From Octadecabacter dasysiphoniae (GTDB lineage Bacteria; Pseudomonadota; Alphaproteobacteria; Rhodobacterales; Rhodobacteraceae): DNA of 64,000 nucleotides. A model generated the notes under the pieces. The model ran no database searches, was not told the DNA's origin, and saw nothing but the letters and a program-made list of their open reading frames with translations. Below are positions 53,321 to 61,258 of the stretch, piece after piece. The translations under genes were made by a program, and so were the position numbers. How positions within the stretch are numbered: the first letter of the stretch is position 1; each line of letters begins with the position of its first letter. The stretch spans positions 844,501 to 908,500 of the forward strand of contig NZ_JAKGAQ010000002.1 in assembly GCF_021532615.1 (NCBI RefSeq), written 5' to 3'.

Positions 53321-54310
53321 TTAGGCAAGCACTACGCTGGGTCGCATATCGCCCGTAATCAGCCCCGCGAAATTCTTGAGGTCAGGATTGCGATAGGCCT
53401 TAACCGCCGGGTCATTGGCATCCAGTACACCCAGCTTGCACAGGATCGCCGCCATCGCACATTCAGACGCCCGCGTGGTGCCATCGACGATCTTCAACGC
53501 GACGCCCATCTTCAGTTCTGGCAGAATGGCGATAAAGAACCCCTCGGCCCCTGTCTTTACAGCCGCCTTTCCCTTGGCGGCACGCATCAAATGGGTGCAG
53601 GCGCGGTCGTCGTTGGCGACCAGTTCGGGGTGCGCCATCATCGCGTTGCGCAGACGCACCATGGCGGCCCCGCGTGTGTCATCACCCGCACTGGCAAACG
53701 CTGCCATCGCGCGGGCCATGCCGACAATGGTGCAGGCGTGGTTGGGCGCACTGCACCCGTCAATGCCCCAACCGGGCGACGTTTCCTGCGTCAATTCTTC
53801 GAACACCTGTTTGATGCCGACCTGCAAAGGGTGATCGATTGCCACGTAGTCCGGCCCCCATCCGTTTGCCTTGCCCATGGTCAGGAACCCGCAATGTTTG
53901 CCGCTGCAATTGTTGTGATAGCGGCACGGCGTCGCATCGCCCTTCACCAACCCGTTGCGCGCGGCAATATCGGCGGGCCACTGCTGCCCGCAGGCAAACA
54001 CATCATCCCCCAATTCCAGATCGGCCAACCACCGCTGCACGCGGTCTGTGTGGATCGCCGCGCCCGAATGGGACGCACACGACAGCGCCAATTGTTCGCC
54101 CGTTAAACCGAACCGGTCCGCCACACCCGATTCCACCATCGGCAACGCCTGAAGCATCTTGGCCGACGACCGTGGATAAGTCACCGCGCTCGGATCACCC
54201 CACGCATGGACGATTTCGCCCGCCTCATCGACCACAACTGCGTGACCACGATGGACGCTTTCCAGCATCCCGCCACGCCAAAGTTCAACAAAATCGACTG
54301 GATCAGCCAT
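53321..54310 (-). CDS. Asparaginase (thermolabile, R. etli type II-like)
   Basis: A 329-residue protein of the DUF/asparaginase II family (PF06089), distinct from E. coli-type enzymes. VELWRGGMLESVHRGHAVVV, TYPRSSAKMLQALPMVESGV and SCASHSGAAIHTDRVQ carry conserved active-site Ser/Lys positions. CRYHNNCSGKHCGFL (about residues 150-164) holds the zinc-binding cysteines. It hydrolyses L-asparagine to aspartate and ammonia. The start at ATG 54310 has GGGGGAAAAG upstream; the open frame extends 43 codons further but overlaps a hairpin region and lacks homology. Confidence 0.88.
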   Translation of the reverse strand: MADPVDFVELWRGGMLESVHRGHAVVVDEAGEIVHAWGDPSAVTYPRSSAKMLQALPMVESGVADRFGLTGEQLALSCASHSGAAIHTDRVQRWLADLELGDDVFACGQQWPADIAARNGLVKGDATPCRYHNNCSGKHCGFLTMGKANGWGPDYVAIDHPLQVGIKQVFEELTQETSPGWGIDGCSAPNHACTIVGMARAMAAFASAGDDTRGAAMVRLRNAMMAHPELVANDDRACTHLMRAAKGKAAVKTGAEGFFIAILPELKMGVALKIVDGTTRASECAMAAILCKLGVLDANDPAVKAYRNPDLKNFAGLITGDMRPSVVLA

Positions 54311-54322
54311 CTTTTCCCCCTG

Positions 54323-54342
54323 TTGCGCGGCAATCCGCGCAA
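54323..54342 (-). promoter_or_regulatory. Hairpin upstream of the asparaginase ribosome-binding site
   Basis: TTGCGCGG (54323-54330) pairs with CCGCGCAA (54335-54342) around CAAT, a perfect 8-bp stem with a 4-base loop. It ends 13 bases before the asparaginase ATG. It may be an operator or a leader hairpin. Confidence 0.4.
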
Positions 54343-54496
54343 ATATAAGTACCCAAAGGGCTTTCCCATTTGGGCAAAAACTTGCTAATGCTATGGGTAT
54401 CGAGTTGAAACCGCTCAATCTAGCGCAAAAGGTGCCCACAAGAGGTGCTGGCTAAGTAGAGCAACCAGAGGCACGGACAGCTTGGAGGCTGTATTT

Positions 54497-55021
54497 ATGA
54501 TTTCAAAGATTACGCACGCGCTTGGCGCACTTGCATTGATGACGACATCCGTCGCGGCACAAGAGGCCAGTTCAAATCGCGTTGCTGCAAATACGGATTG
54601 GTCCGTGTTCGTCGAAAGCGACCCCACCGAATGCTGGGCCGTGTCCGCGCCCAAAGAAACCGTGAATTCACGTGACGGGCAGGTTGTATCTGTGCGCCGC
54701 GGTGAAATTCTGTTGTTCGTGTTCTACCGCCCCAATGCGGGCGTGCAGGGCCAGGTGACGTTCACGGGCGGTTATCCGTTCGCGGGCGGTTCTACGGCTG
54801 AACTCGACATCGGCGGCACAACGTATGAATTGTTCACCGAAGGCGAATGGGCGTGGCCCGCAACACCCGAGGACGACGCCCGCATCGTGGCGGCCATGAA
54901 ACGCGGATCAGCCGCGACAGTTTCGGCCCGTTCCGGCCGTGGCACAGTCACCCGCGATACGTTTTCCCTGCTCGGCTTTACTGCCGGTGTAGAAGAAGCC
55001 GCAAACCGCTGTTCCGGCTAA
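54497..55021 (+). CDS. Invasion-associated locus B (IalB)-like periplasmic protein
   Basis: A 174-residue protein with a signal peptide (MISKITHALGALALMTTSVAAQE). DWSVFVESDPTECWAVSAPK followed by RGEILLFVFYRPN and a C-terminal FTAGVEEAANRCSG match the IalB family, with two cysteines (one in ECWAVS, one near the end) likely to pair. IalB was first described in Bartonella but family members are widespread in free-living alphaproteobacteria, so no pathogen role should be inferred. The ATG at 54497 has GGAGG upstream. It is followed by a perfect palindromic terminator. Confidence 0.85.
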   Translation: MISKITHALGALALMTTSVAAQEASSNRVAANTDWSVFVESDPTECWAVSAPKETVNSRDGQVVSVRRGEILLFVFYRPNAGVQGQVTFTGGYPFAGGSTAELDIGGTTYELFTEGEWAWPATPEDDARIVAAMKRGSAATVSARSGRGTVTRDTFSLLGFTAGVEEAANRCSG

Positions 55022-55044
55022 ACACGCCGTAATTCAAATTAGTG

Positions 55045-55072
55045 AAGGCCGGAATCCTAGGATTCCGGCCTT
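55045..55072. terminator. Bidirectional intrinsic terminator
   Basis: A perfect 28-bp palindrome (arms AAGGCCGGAATCCT and AGGATTCCGGCCTT) lies 24 bases after the IalB-like gene stop and 43 bases before rlmN. It is flanked by a short T-run on the plus strand (CCTTTCG). The symmetric 14-bp arms make a very stable hairpin. Confidence 0.75.
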
Positions 55073-55114
55073 TCGCATTATATAGGGCCTGAAACCCTCA
55101 CCGGAGTCGATTCC

Positions 55115-56302
55115 ATGGATGCCCCGCAAGCCCCCATCACCCAAGACGTCATGACGATCAAACGTGTGCTGCCCGAAGGCGGCCCCGTGAACATCGTCGG
55201 CCTCACGCGCGATCAACTGCGCGCGGCATTGATTGGCGTCGGTGCGAAAGAAAAGCAGGCCAAAATGCGGGTCAATCAGATCTGGCAATGGCTGTACCAC
55301 TGGGGTGTGCGCGATTTTGACGCGATGACGAACCTGTCCAAAGATTTCCGCGCGACGCTGGCCGAACATTTCAAAATCGAACTGCCCGAGGTCGTGACCA
55401 AAGAAGTGTCCACAGATGGCACCCGTAAATACCTCGTGCGGATTGCAGGCGGTCACGAGGTTGAGGTGGTTTACATCCCCGAAACGGATCGCGGCACGCT
55501 GTGTGTATCGTCGCAGGTGGGTTGCACGCTGACCTGTAGCTTTTGCCATACGGGCACCCAGAAACTTGTGCGCAACCTGACGGCGGGTGAAATCATCGGC
55601 CAAGTCATGCTGGCGCGCGATGATCTGAACGAATGGCCCGAACCCGGCCAAGGCACGGGCGCCAATGGCCCGCGTCTGGTGTCCAACATCGTGCTGATGG
55701 GCATGGGCGAACCGTTGTACAATTTTGAAAACGTGCGCGACGCGATGAAGATCGCGATGGATCCCGAGGGCATTCAGCTGTCGCGCCGCCGCATCACGCT
55801 GTCCACCTCTGGCGTTGTCCCTGAAATCGCCCGCACCGCCGAAGAAATCGGCTGTCAGTTGGCGATCAGTTTCCACGCGACGACAGACGAAGTGCGCGAC
55901 AAGCTCGTGCCGATCAACAAGAAATGGAACATCGAAGAACTGGTTGCAGCGCTTGCTGCTTATCCAAAGGTTTCCAATTCTGAACGCATCACATTCGAAT
56001 ACGTGATGCTTAAGGATGTGAACGACAGCGACGAAGACGCGCGCCGCCTGATCAAGTTGATCGAAGGCATCCCCGCCAAGATCAACCTGATCCCGTTCAA
56101 CGAATGGCCCGGCGCGCCGTACCAACGATCAGATGCGGACCGCATCAAATCATTTGCGCATATCATCTACAAAGCAGGCTATGCATCGCCGATCCGTAAA
56201 CCACGCGGCGAAGATATCATGGCGGCCTGTGGTCAGCTCAAATCGGCGACAGAACGCGCCCGTAAATCCCGCAAACAGATAGACGCCGACGCAGGCCTGT
56301 AA
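55115..56302 (+). CDS. rlmN: Dual-specificity rRNA/tRNA adenine C2-methyltransferase RlmN
   Basis: A 395-residue radical SAM enzyme that methylates C2 of A2503 in 23S rRNA and A37 in some tRNAs. The [4Fe-4S] motif is CTLTCSFC (Cys137, 141, 144). [12 protein letters not shown] follows, and a catalytic Cys372 is in [11 protein letters not shown]. The N-terminal NVNQIW-like accessory domain ([20 protein letters not shown]) is intact. It is flanked upstream by a strong terminator, so it has its own promoter, and it converges on gntK. Confidence 0.97.
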   Translation: MDAPQAPITQDVMTIKRVLPEGGPVNIVGLTRDQLRAALIGVGAKEKQAKMRVNQIWQWLYHWGVRDFDAMTNLSKDFRATLAEHFKIELPEVVTKEVSTDGTRKYLVRIAGGHEVEVVYIPETDRGTLCVSSQVGCTLTCSFCHTGTQKLVRNLTAGEIIGQVMLARDDLNEWPEPGQGTGANGPRLVSNIVLMGMGEPLYNFENVRDAMKIAMDPEGIQLSRRRITLSTSGVVPEIARTAEEIGCQLAISFHATTDEVRDKLVPINKKWNIEELVAALAAYPKVSNSERITFEYVMLKDVNDSDEDARRLIKLIEGIPAKINLIPFNEWPGAPYQRSDADRIKSFAHIIYKAGYASPIRKPRGEDIMAACGQLKSATERARKSRKQIDADAGL

Positions 56303-56304
56303 TC

Positions 56305-56793
56305 CTATCGCCCGTTCAACACACGCGCAGCCAGTTTTGCTGCGCGCCAGACGGGCAGGATGCTGGGGATCAGGATGTGTTGTTCGTCCGTCTCGGGTGG
56401 TTCAAGCGTTTCAAACTGTGATTTGATCAAACTGTTCGGCATGAAATGCCCGTGCCGCTGCGCCATGCGCGTGCGCACAGTGGCTTCTGACACTCGCGGA
56501 TAAACCAACCGCAAATCCGGAACCATGGCGCGCAGATAAGCACGGTAAGACCGCCGCAGCGCCGAACACGCCAGAACAACGTCCGTTTCGTCATTCATCG
56601 CGGCACCGCACCGGTCCAGCCAGGGCCACCGCATGGCATCCGTAAGGGGTTTTCCCGCTGACATATGCGTAATGCTGTCCTCTGAATGCAGATCATCCGC
56701 ATCCACGAACGCCGCACCCAGTTCTTCGGCCAACGCTGCACCAAGGGTTGATTTCCCCGATCCAGCAACCCCCATCACAACGACTCTGACCAT
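56305..56793 (-). CDS. gntK: Gluconokinase
   Basis: A 162-residue GntK-type kinase that phosphorylates gluconate to 6-phosphogluconate. The P-loop is MGVAGSGKST (7-16). DADDLHSEDSITHMSAGKPL followed by DAMRWPWLDRC is the gluconate-binding signature, and ACSALRRSYRAYLR and MAQRHGHFMPNSLIKSQFET are also conserved. It starts immediately after the stop of the LOG-family gene (TGA then ATG). No gluconate transporter is adjacent. Confidence 0.94.
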   Translation of the reverse strand: MVRVVVMGVAGSGKSTLGAALAEELGAAFVDADDLHSEDSITHMSAGKPLTDAMRWPWLDRCGAAMNDETDVVLACSALRRSYRAYLRAMVPDLRLVYPRVSEATVRTRMAQRHGHFMPNSLIKSQFETLEPPETDEQHILIPSILPVWRAAKLAARVLNGR

Positions 56794-57633
56794 TCAGCGC
56801 CCTGGAATAACGCCGCGCTTTTCGCCGGCACCTTCCCAGGTCTCTAGTGCCTCAACGGCTTCTTCTGCGGTTTCGACAAACTTGAACAGCGCCAGATCAT
56901 CCGCCGAAATCGTCCCTGCCTCTGACAGGGCATCCCAGTTGATGATGCTTTCCCAGAACGCACGCCCGAACAGCAGGAACGGCACCTTTTCCATGCGCCC
57001 CGTCTGGATCAGCGTCAGCGCTTCGAATGTTTCATCCAACGTACCAAATCCGCCGGGGAATACAGTGATCGCCTTGGCGCGCATCAGGAAATGCATCTTG
57101 CGGATGGCAAAATAATGGAAATTGAAACACAGCTCTGGCGTGACATATTCGTTCGGCGCTTGTTCATGGGGCAGCACGATGTTCAGCCCGATAGACCGTC
57201 CGCCCGCATCAATGGCACCACGGTTGCCCGCTTCCATCACACCGGGGCCGCCGCCGGTGACAATGACGTTCTCGGACGCCTCGCCCTTTTCCGTCATAAG
57301 CCGGGCAAACTTGCGCGCTTCATCGTAGTACTTGGACAAATCGGCCAGCGTTTTCGTCCGCGCCGTGTCCTTTTTCGAAGGCTCGGGAATCCGCGCACCG
57401 CCAAACATCACAACCGTTGAATCAATGCCTTCTTCGTCCAGCATCAATTCCGGCTTAAGCAATTCCAACTGCAAACGCACAGGGCGCAATTCATCGCGGC
57501 ACAAGAAATCGGGATCAGCAAACGCCAATGCGTAGGCAGGCGATCGCGTCTGCGGGGTGTCTGGCACATGGCTGGCTTCTTCGCGGTCCTGCGATGAACG
57601 TCGGAACGGATGGCGGCGGTTGTCGTCTTTCAT
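56794..57633 (-). CDS. LOG family protein (cytokinin riboside 5'-monophosphate phosphoribohydrolase-like)
   Basis: A 279-residue protein with a ~70-residue N-terminal extension followed by a LOG/TIGR00730 Rossmann domain. VIVTGGGPGVMEAGNRGAID and PGGFGTLDETFEALTLIQTG carry the nucleotide-binding and catalytic residues (PGGxGTxxE). Family members release the base from nucleoside 5'-monophosphates; in bacteria some are PpnN-like nucleosidases. Calling it a lysine decarboxylase is a misannotation. The ATG at 57633 is used and it is followed by gntK. Confidence 0.88.
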   Translation of the reverse strand: MKDDNRRHPFRRSSQDREEASHVPDTPQTRSPAYALAFADPDFLCRDELRPVRLQLELLKPELMLDEEGIDSTVVMFGGARIPEPSKKDTARTKTLADLSKYYDEARKFARLMTEKGEASENVIVTGGGPGVMEAGNRGAIDAGGRSIGLNIVLPHEQAPNEYVTPELCFNFHYFAIRKMHFLMRAKAITVFPGGFGTLDETFEALTLIQTGRMEKVPFLLFGRAFWESIINWDALSEAGTISADDLALFKFVETAEEAVEALETWEGAGEKRGVIPGR

Positions 57634-57717
57634 GTGGACTGCTCCCAATCGGTTATTGTTGGTCTTTGTATTTTAGTGGCAGGGTTGCACCGTATTGTCC
57701 AACAACAGGAAGCCGAG

Positions 57718-58629
57718 ATGACCATTACCCGCGCCGATATTGATGCTGCTGCAACACGTATTGCAGGCCACGTTCATGTGACGCCCGTGATGCGATCAGA
57801 TGCGTTCGGGCTGCCGTTGCAGTTCAAACTGGAACACACCCAAGTCACCGGTAGCTTCAAGACGCGCGGTGCATTCAACTCTGTCATGACGGCCGATGTC
57901 CCCGCCGCCGGGATCGTGGCGGCATCGGGGGGCAACCACGGGGCGGCTGCGGCGCATGCCGCAAAGTCCCTTGGCCATGATGCGCATATCTTTGTTCCCG
58001 AATTGGCCGGACCGGCAAAGATCGATGTGATCCGGCAGACCGGCGCGACGCTTCATATCGTTGAGGGGGCCTATGCCGACGCTGCTGCGGCCGCCAAAGC
58101 GCACCAAACGGCAACTGGCGCGCTTAATATTCACCCGTTTGACGCACCTGCCACGGTTGCAGGGCAGGGCACCTGTTTCAAGGAATGGGACAGCCAAGGG
58201 CTGGACGCTGATACCCTCCTGATTGCAATCGGTGGCGGTGGTTTGATCAGCGGTGCGCTGTCGTGGTTTCAGGGGCGCAAAATCGTCGGTGTGGAAACGA
58301 CAACGACCAACACAATGCACGCCGCCCTTGCCCATGGCCCAGAGACGGACATCAGTGTCTCTGGCATCTGCGCCAATGCGCTGGGCGCAAAGCGGATCGG
58401 GCGGCTGCCCTATGCCATCGCCACGGCCAATGATTTGCACAGCGTCCTTGTCACCGACGACGACGTGGTCACCGCGCAAAAACAAATCTGGCGGCACCTG
58501 CGCCAGCTTGTCGAACCCGCAGGGGCCGCCGGCCTCGCCGCGCTTTTGTCAGGGGCCTACGTTCCGGCCAAGGGCGAAAAGGTGGCAATCTTGTTGTGCG
58601 GCGCAAACCCCGCACCCATTCCGATTTGA
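57718..58629 (+). CDS. Serine/threonine dehydratase (PLP fold type II)
   Basis: A 303-residue PLP enzyme. The Schiff-base Lys48 is in TQVTGSFKTRGAFN. ASGGNHGAAAAHAAKSLG binds the PLP phosphate, and LLIAIGGGGLISGALSWFQG forms the glycine loop. The C-terminal ACT domain of biosynthetic IlvA is absent, so this is the catabolic or serine racemase/threo-hydroxyaspartate dehydratase-like short type. The ATG at 57718 (MTITRADIDAAATRIAGHVH) is the standard start. It is divergent from the LOG gene, and 63 bases upstream of dapD. Confidence 0.88.
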   Translation: MTITRADIDAAATRIAGHVHVTPVMRSDAFGLPLQFKLEHTQVTGSFKTRGAFNSVMTADVPAAGIVAASGGNHGAAAAHAAKSLGHDAHIFVPELAGPAKIDVIRQTGATLHIVEGAYADAAAAAKAHQTATGALNIHPFDAPATVAGQGTCFKEWDSQGLDADTLLIAIGGGGLISGALSWFQGRKIVGVETTTTNTMHAALAHGPETDISVSGICANALGAKRIGRLPYAIATANDLHSVLVTDDDVVTAQKQIWRHLRQLVEPAGAAGLAALLSGAYVPAKGEKVAILLCGANPAPIPI

Positions 58630-58692
58630 TTGCCCCGACGGGACCGACACGCTATGTCGCCCCAAAGGTAACACATCAATCAGGGGGCCATT

Positions 58693-59520
58693 ATGTCCAA
58701 CGCACAACTCGAAACCGCCATTGAGGCCGCGTGGGATGCCCGCGACACAATCACCGTCGACACACAGGGCGAAGTCCGCGACGCGATCACCGACACGATG
58801 AACGCGCTCGACAGTGGTAAACTGCGCGTCGCCGAACGTCAGGACAATGGCGACTGGCATGTGAACCAATGGGCGAAAAAGGCTGTGCTTTTGTCGTTCC
58901 GCCTGAACGATATGGAACAGATCGAAGGATCAAACGGCGGCGCAAGCTGGTGGGACAAAGTTCCGTCCAAATGGCAGGGCTGGGGCGACAACGAATGGAA
59001 AGCCGCAGGTTTTCGCGCCGTGCCCGGTTCTATTGTGCGCCGTTCGGCCTATATCGCGCCCGGCGTGGTGTTGATGCCATCCTTTGTAAACCTCGGCGCC
59101 TATGTCGACGAAGGTTCTATGGTTGACGGCTGGGCGACTGTGGGCAGCTGCGCACAGATCGGCAAAAACGTGCACCTGTCCGGTGGCGTCGGCATCGGCG
59201 GGGTCCTTGAACCCATGCAGGCCGGCCCGACCATCATCGAAGACAACTGCTTTATCGGCGCGCGGTCCGAAGTCGTCGAAGGCTGCATCATCCGCGAAGG
59301 TTCGGTGCTGGGCATGGGCGTGTTCATCGGCCAATCCACCAAAATCGTGGATCGTGAAACCGGCGAAGTCATGTACGGCGAAGTGCCTCCCTATTCCGTC
59401 GTCGTCGCGGGCTCTATGCCCTCCAAGAACGGCATTAACCTTTACTGCGCGGTTATCGTGAAACGTGTCGACGCCAAGACCCGTTCCAAAACCGGCATCA
59501 ACGACCTTCTGCGGGACTGA
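58693..59520 (+). CDS. dapD: 2,3,4,5-tetrahydropyridine-2,6-dicarboxylate N-succinyltransferase
   Basis: A 275-residue left-handed beta-helix acyltransferase of the lysine/mDAP pathway. The helical N-terminus [20 protein letters not shown] is followed by hexapeptide repeats ([20 protein letters not shown] then [20 protein letters not shown] and [20 protein letters not shown]). It transfers succinyl from succinyl-CoA to tetrahydrodipicolinate. The last base of its stop overlaps the ATG of the next small gene, and dapE, a later enzyme of the pathway, is 3.6 kb downstream on the same strand. Confidence 0.97.
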   Translation: MSNAQLETAIEAAWDARDTITVDTQGEVRDAITDTMNALDSGKLRVAERQDNGDWHVNQWAKKAVLLSFRLNDMEQIEGSNGGASWWDKVPSKWQGWGDNEWKAAGFRAVPGSIVRRSAYIAPGVVLMPSFVNLGAYVDEGSMVDGWATVGSCAQIGKNVHLSGGVGIGGVLEPMQAGPTIIEDNCFIGARSEVVEGCIIREGSVLGMGVFIGQSTKIVDRETGEVMYGEVPPYSVVVAGSMPSKNGINLYCAVIVKRVDAKTRSKTGINDLLRD

Positions 59521-59804
59521 TGATTCTCAGCCGCTCCCTCGCCAAAGCCCGCATCGCGCGTGGCGAACGCCCCGGTTGGGGCGCGGCGTGGGGGCCTGTG
59601 ATGTTCGATGCGGCCTGTTTGGTTTTCGCGTTCGTGATCCTGTATCGCCCGTTCCAATCTCTGGTCGAAACATTCAATTTCCCCGCTTGGGCAACGGCAG
59701 CGGCGCTTTTGGCGCTCGGGTTTATCCCTATTCAGGCCGTGCTGATCTTTTCCTCGCTTTGGGCCAGCAAATCCCGTTGGCTCGATAAGGATTCCACCGA
59801 ATGA
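59520..59804 (+). CDS. Small membrane protein coupled to dapD
   Basis: A 94-residue protein of unknown function with two hydrophobic segments (about residues 28-47 and 56-80) and a basic N-terminus (RSLAKARIARGERPG). The ATG shares a base with the dapD stop (TGATG) and its end overlaps the next start (ATGA). Codon use looks like that of its neighbours. Position suggests a role linked to the DAP pathway or simply co-expression. Confidence 0.75.
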   Translation: MILSRSLAKARIARGERPGWGAAWGPVMFDAACLVFAFVILYRPFQSLVETFNFPAWATAAALLALGFIPIQAVLIFSSLWASKSRWLDKDSTE

Positions 59805-60166
59805 CCGACAAACCCAAAAAGAAATCCCGCCAGCAGGTCTATACATTGCTCGTGGAAATTGGCCGCAAAGACGGCGACGGCCTGCCCAAAGACAGCACAG
59901 GCGCGGCCCTGATGATTTATGCGTCCGGCATCGATGAGGCAGAAGCCGTGCGTGAAACTGTCGCCATCCTCAAACAGGCAGACACCGCACCGCTTGATGT
60001 GTCCGGCTACGGCACGCTTGATGAACGCCTCCAAGAAGGCCACGACATTGCGGACGAAGAACGCGCCCTGATGCAGCGTGCGCTTGATGAAAACAGCGTG
60101 ATCGTCGCCCAAATGACCCCGTTTTTTGACGGCGATACCCTCAACACCGACGCGACTGAACACTAG
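59801..60166 (+). CDS. Conserved hypothetical protein downstream of dapD
   Basis: A 121-residue acidic, soluble protein starting MTDKPKKKSRQQVYTLLVEI. A strand-helix pattern (DSTGAALMIYASGIDEAEAV then RETVAILKQADTAPLDVSGY) suggests a small alpha/beta fold. I recognise no domain. It overlaps the membrane protein gene by four bases and its stop overlaps that of the convergent Hint gene by four bases (CTAG). The three genes dapD and these two seem to be one transcript. Confidence 0.7.
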   Translation: MTDKPKKKSRQQVYTLLVEIGRKDGDGLPKDSTGAALMIYASGIDEAEAVRETVAILKQADTAPLDVSGYGTLDERLQEGHDIADEERALMQRALDENSVIVAQMTPFFDGDTLNTDATEH

Positions 60167-61254
60167 CCAATCGTCACGCCCGTCAGCGTCAACGCCTCAT
60201 AGCCCTGCAACACCGGCGCGGCGAGCCCGATGTTACGCGGGCGCAGGGCAGCGGGAATATCGGCCAGCACAGACGTCTTCAAAAACGCCGGATTATCCAG
60301 CACGGCAGACCCGTCGAAACTTTCGACGGTGGCGCCGTTCACCGTGATGATCTCATGGGTGTCCAACAGGATTTGATGGTAGGTCATGACGGGCGGTTTG
60401 GGGCGTGTGGGTTCTGCGCAATTGCGCACCTCAAGATGGCGAATGGCCGTTGTCACACGTTCTTCGCCAAACAGATATTCCACCTCTGATCCGGATAAAC
60501 AGGCCCGTTGATCGCGCGCGGCCACCAGATCATCCCACAGGCCCATGTAGGGGCGGCGCAATGTCATTGGCGCAAACCGCCCCAGCGCGGGAACCGTCGC
60601 TTGCCCCGCCCACAACACCCGAACCGGCGCGCCATGTTGCACAGACACATAATCGCCCGCCACAATATCGCGGATCGCACGTGGGCCGTTCGGTGTATCC
60701 ACCGCAGCGGACCCCGAAAGACCGGGGATCGGGCCCAGCGGGCAGGGGGCATCGGCAATGGCGGCAAAGTTCACGGTGTCGTCCAGCGAACAGGCGTTCG
60801 TATCTTTCATGATCCGCCGTGCATCGCGCAACGACAGCGGGAACGGCGCCAAAACCTCGGTCTGCCACAACACCCCGTGATCAGGAATATGCGCGCTCAG
60901 AAATCCTTTGCGGTTCGGCGCGTCCCAGACGTAGGTGATATGAACAGTCTGCACCTTTTGGCCCAGCGTCGTCTTCAACGCGGTCGACAGGTGGCGCGAC
61001 CCTTGGCGCATCAACAACCGCACCGTGCCATCCGGTTCCAGACAAATCGTGATCCCCGATGGCCAAGGGTCAAGCGCGCCGAACCGCACCAAATTCACCG
61101 GGTGCGACTGCGGGCGCACTGTGGCTTCAACCATCAAACTGCCGCGGGTCAACAGATCAAGCCCGACAGGATCGCCCCCATGCCCACAGCCAAGGCCCGC
61201 AGGGTTGAAAACCCCGTCCTCGTGTGTGCGTGTGCCGATCCAGTTCAATGTCAT
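60163..61254 (-). CDS. Hint-domain protein with degenerate catalytic site
   Basis: A 363-residue protein. An N-terminal LamG-like region (about 1-170) is followed by a Hint-like domain. SGSAAVDTPNGPRAIRDIVA aligns with the Hint start of the neighbouring gene, but the nucleophilic Cys is replaced by Gly178, and the conserved His of the SPLHRVL motif is Gln (ARDQRAC). Later strands, including YHQILLDTHEIITVNGATVE, are kept. It probably has the Hint fold without self-processing. It is tightly linked to the intact Hint gene upstream (4-base gap). Confidence 0.7.
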   Translation of the reverse strand: MTLNWIGTRTHEDGVFNPAGLGCGHGGDPVGLDLLTRGSLMVEATVRPQSHPVNLVRFGALDPWPSGITICLEPDGTVRLLMRQGSRHLSTALKTTLGQKVQTVHITYVWDAPNRKGFLSAHIPDHGVLWQTEVLAPFPLSLRDARRIMKDTNACSLDDTVNFAAIADAPCPLGPIPGLSGSAAVDTPNGPRAIRDIVAGDYVSVQHGAPVRVLWAGQATVPALGRFAPMTLRRPYMGLWDDLVAARDQRACLSGSEVEYLFGEERVTTAIRHLEVRNCAEPTRPKPPVMTYHQILLDTHEIITVNGATVESFDGSAVLDNPAFLKTSVLADIPAALRPRNIGLAAPVLQGYEALTLTGVTIG

Positions 61255-61258
61255 ATGA

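Noticed and set aside
54497..55021. Virulence factor based on the IalB name.
   Set aside because: IalB-like proteins are common in free-living marine alphaproteobacteria, and nothing else here suggests pathogenicity.
56794..57633. Lysine decarboxylase.
   Set aside because: The PGGxGTxxE motif marks the LOG family, and PLP-binding features of decarboxylases are absent.
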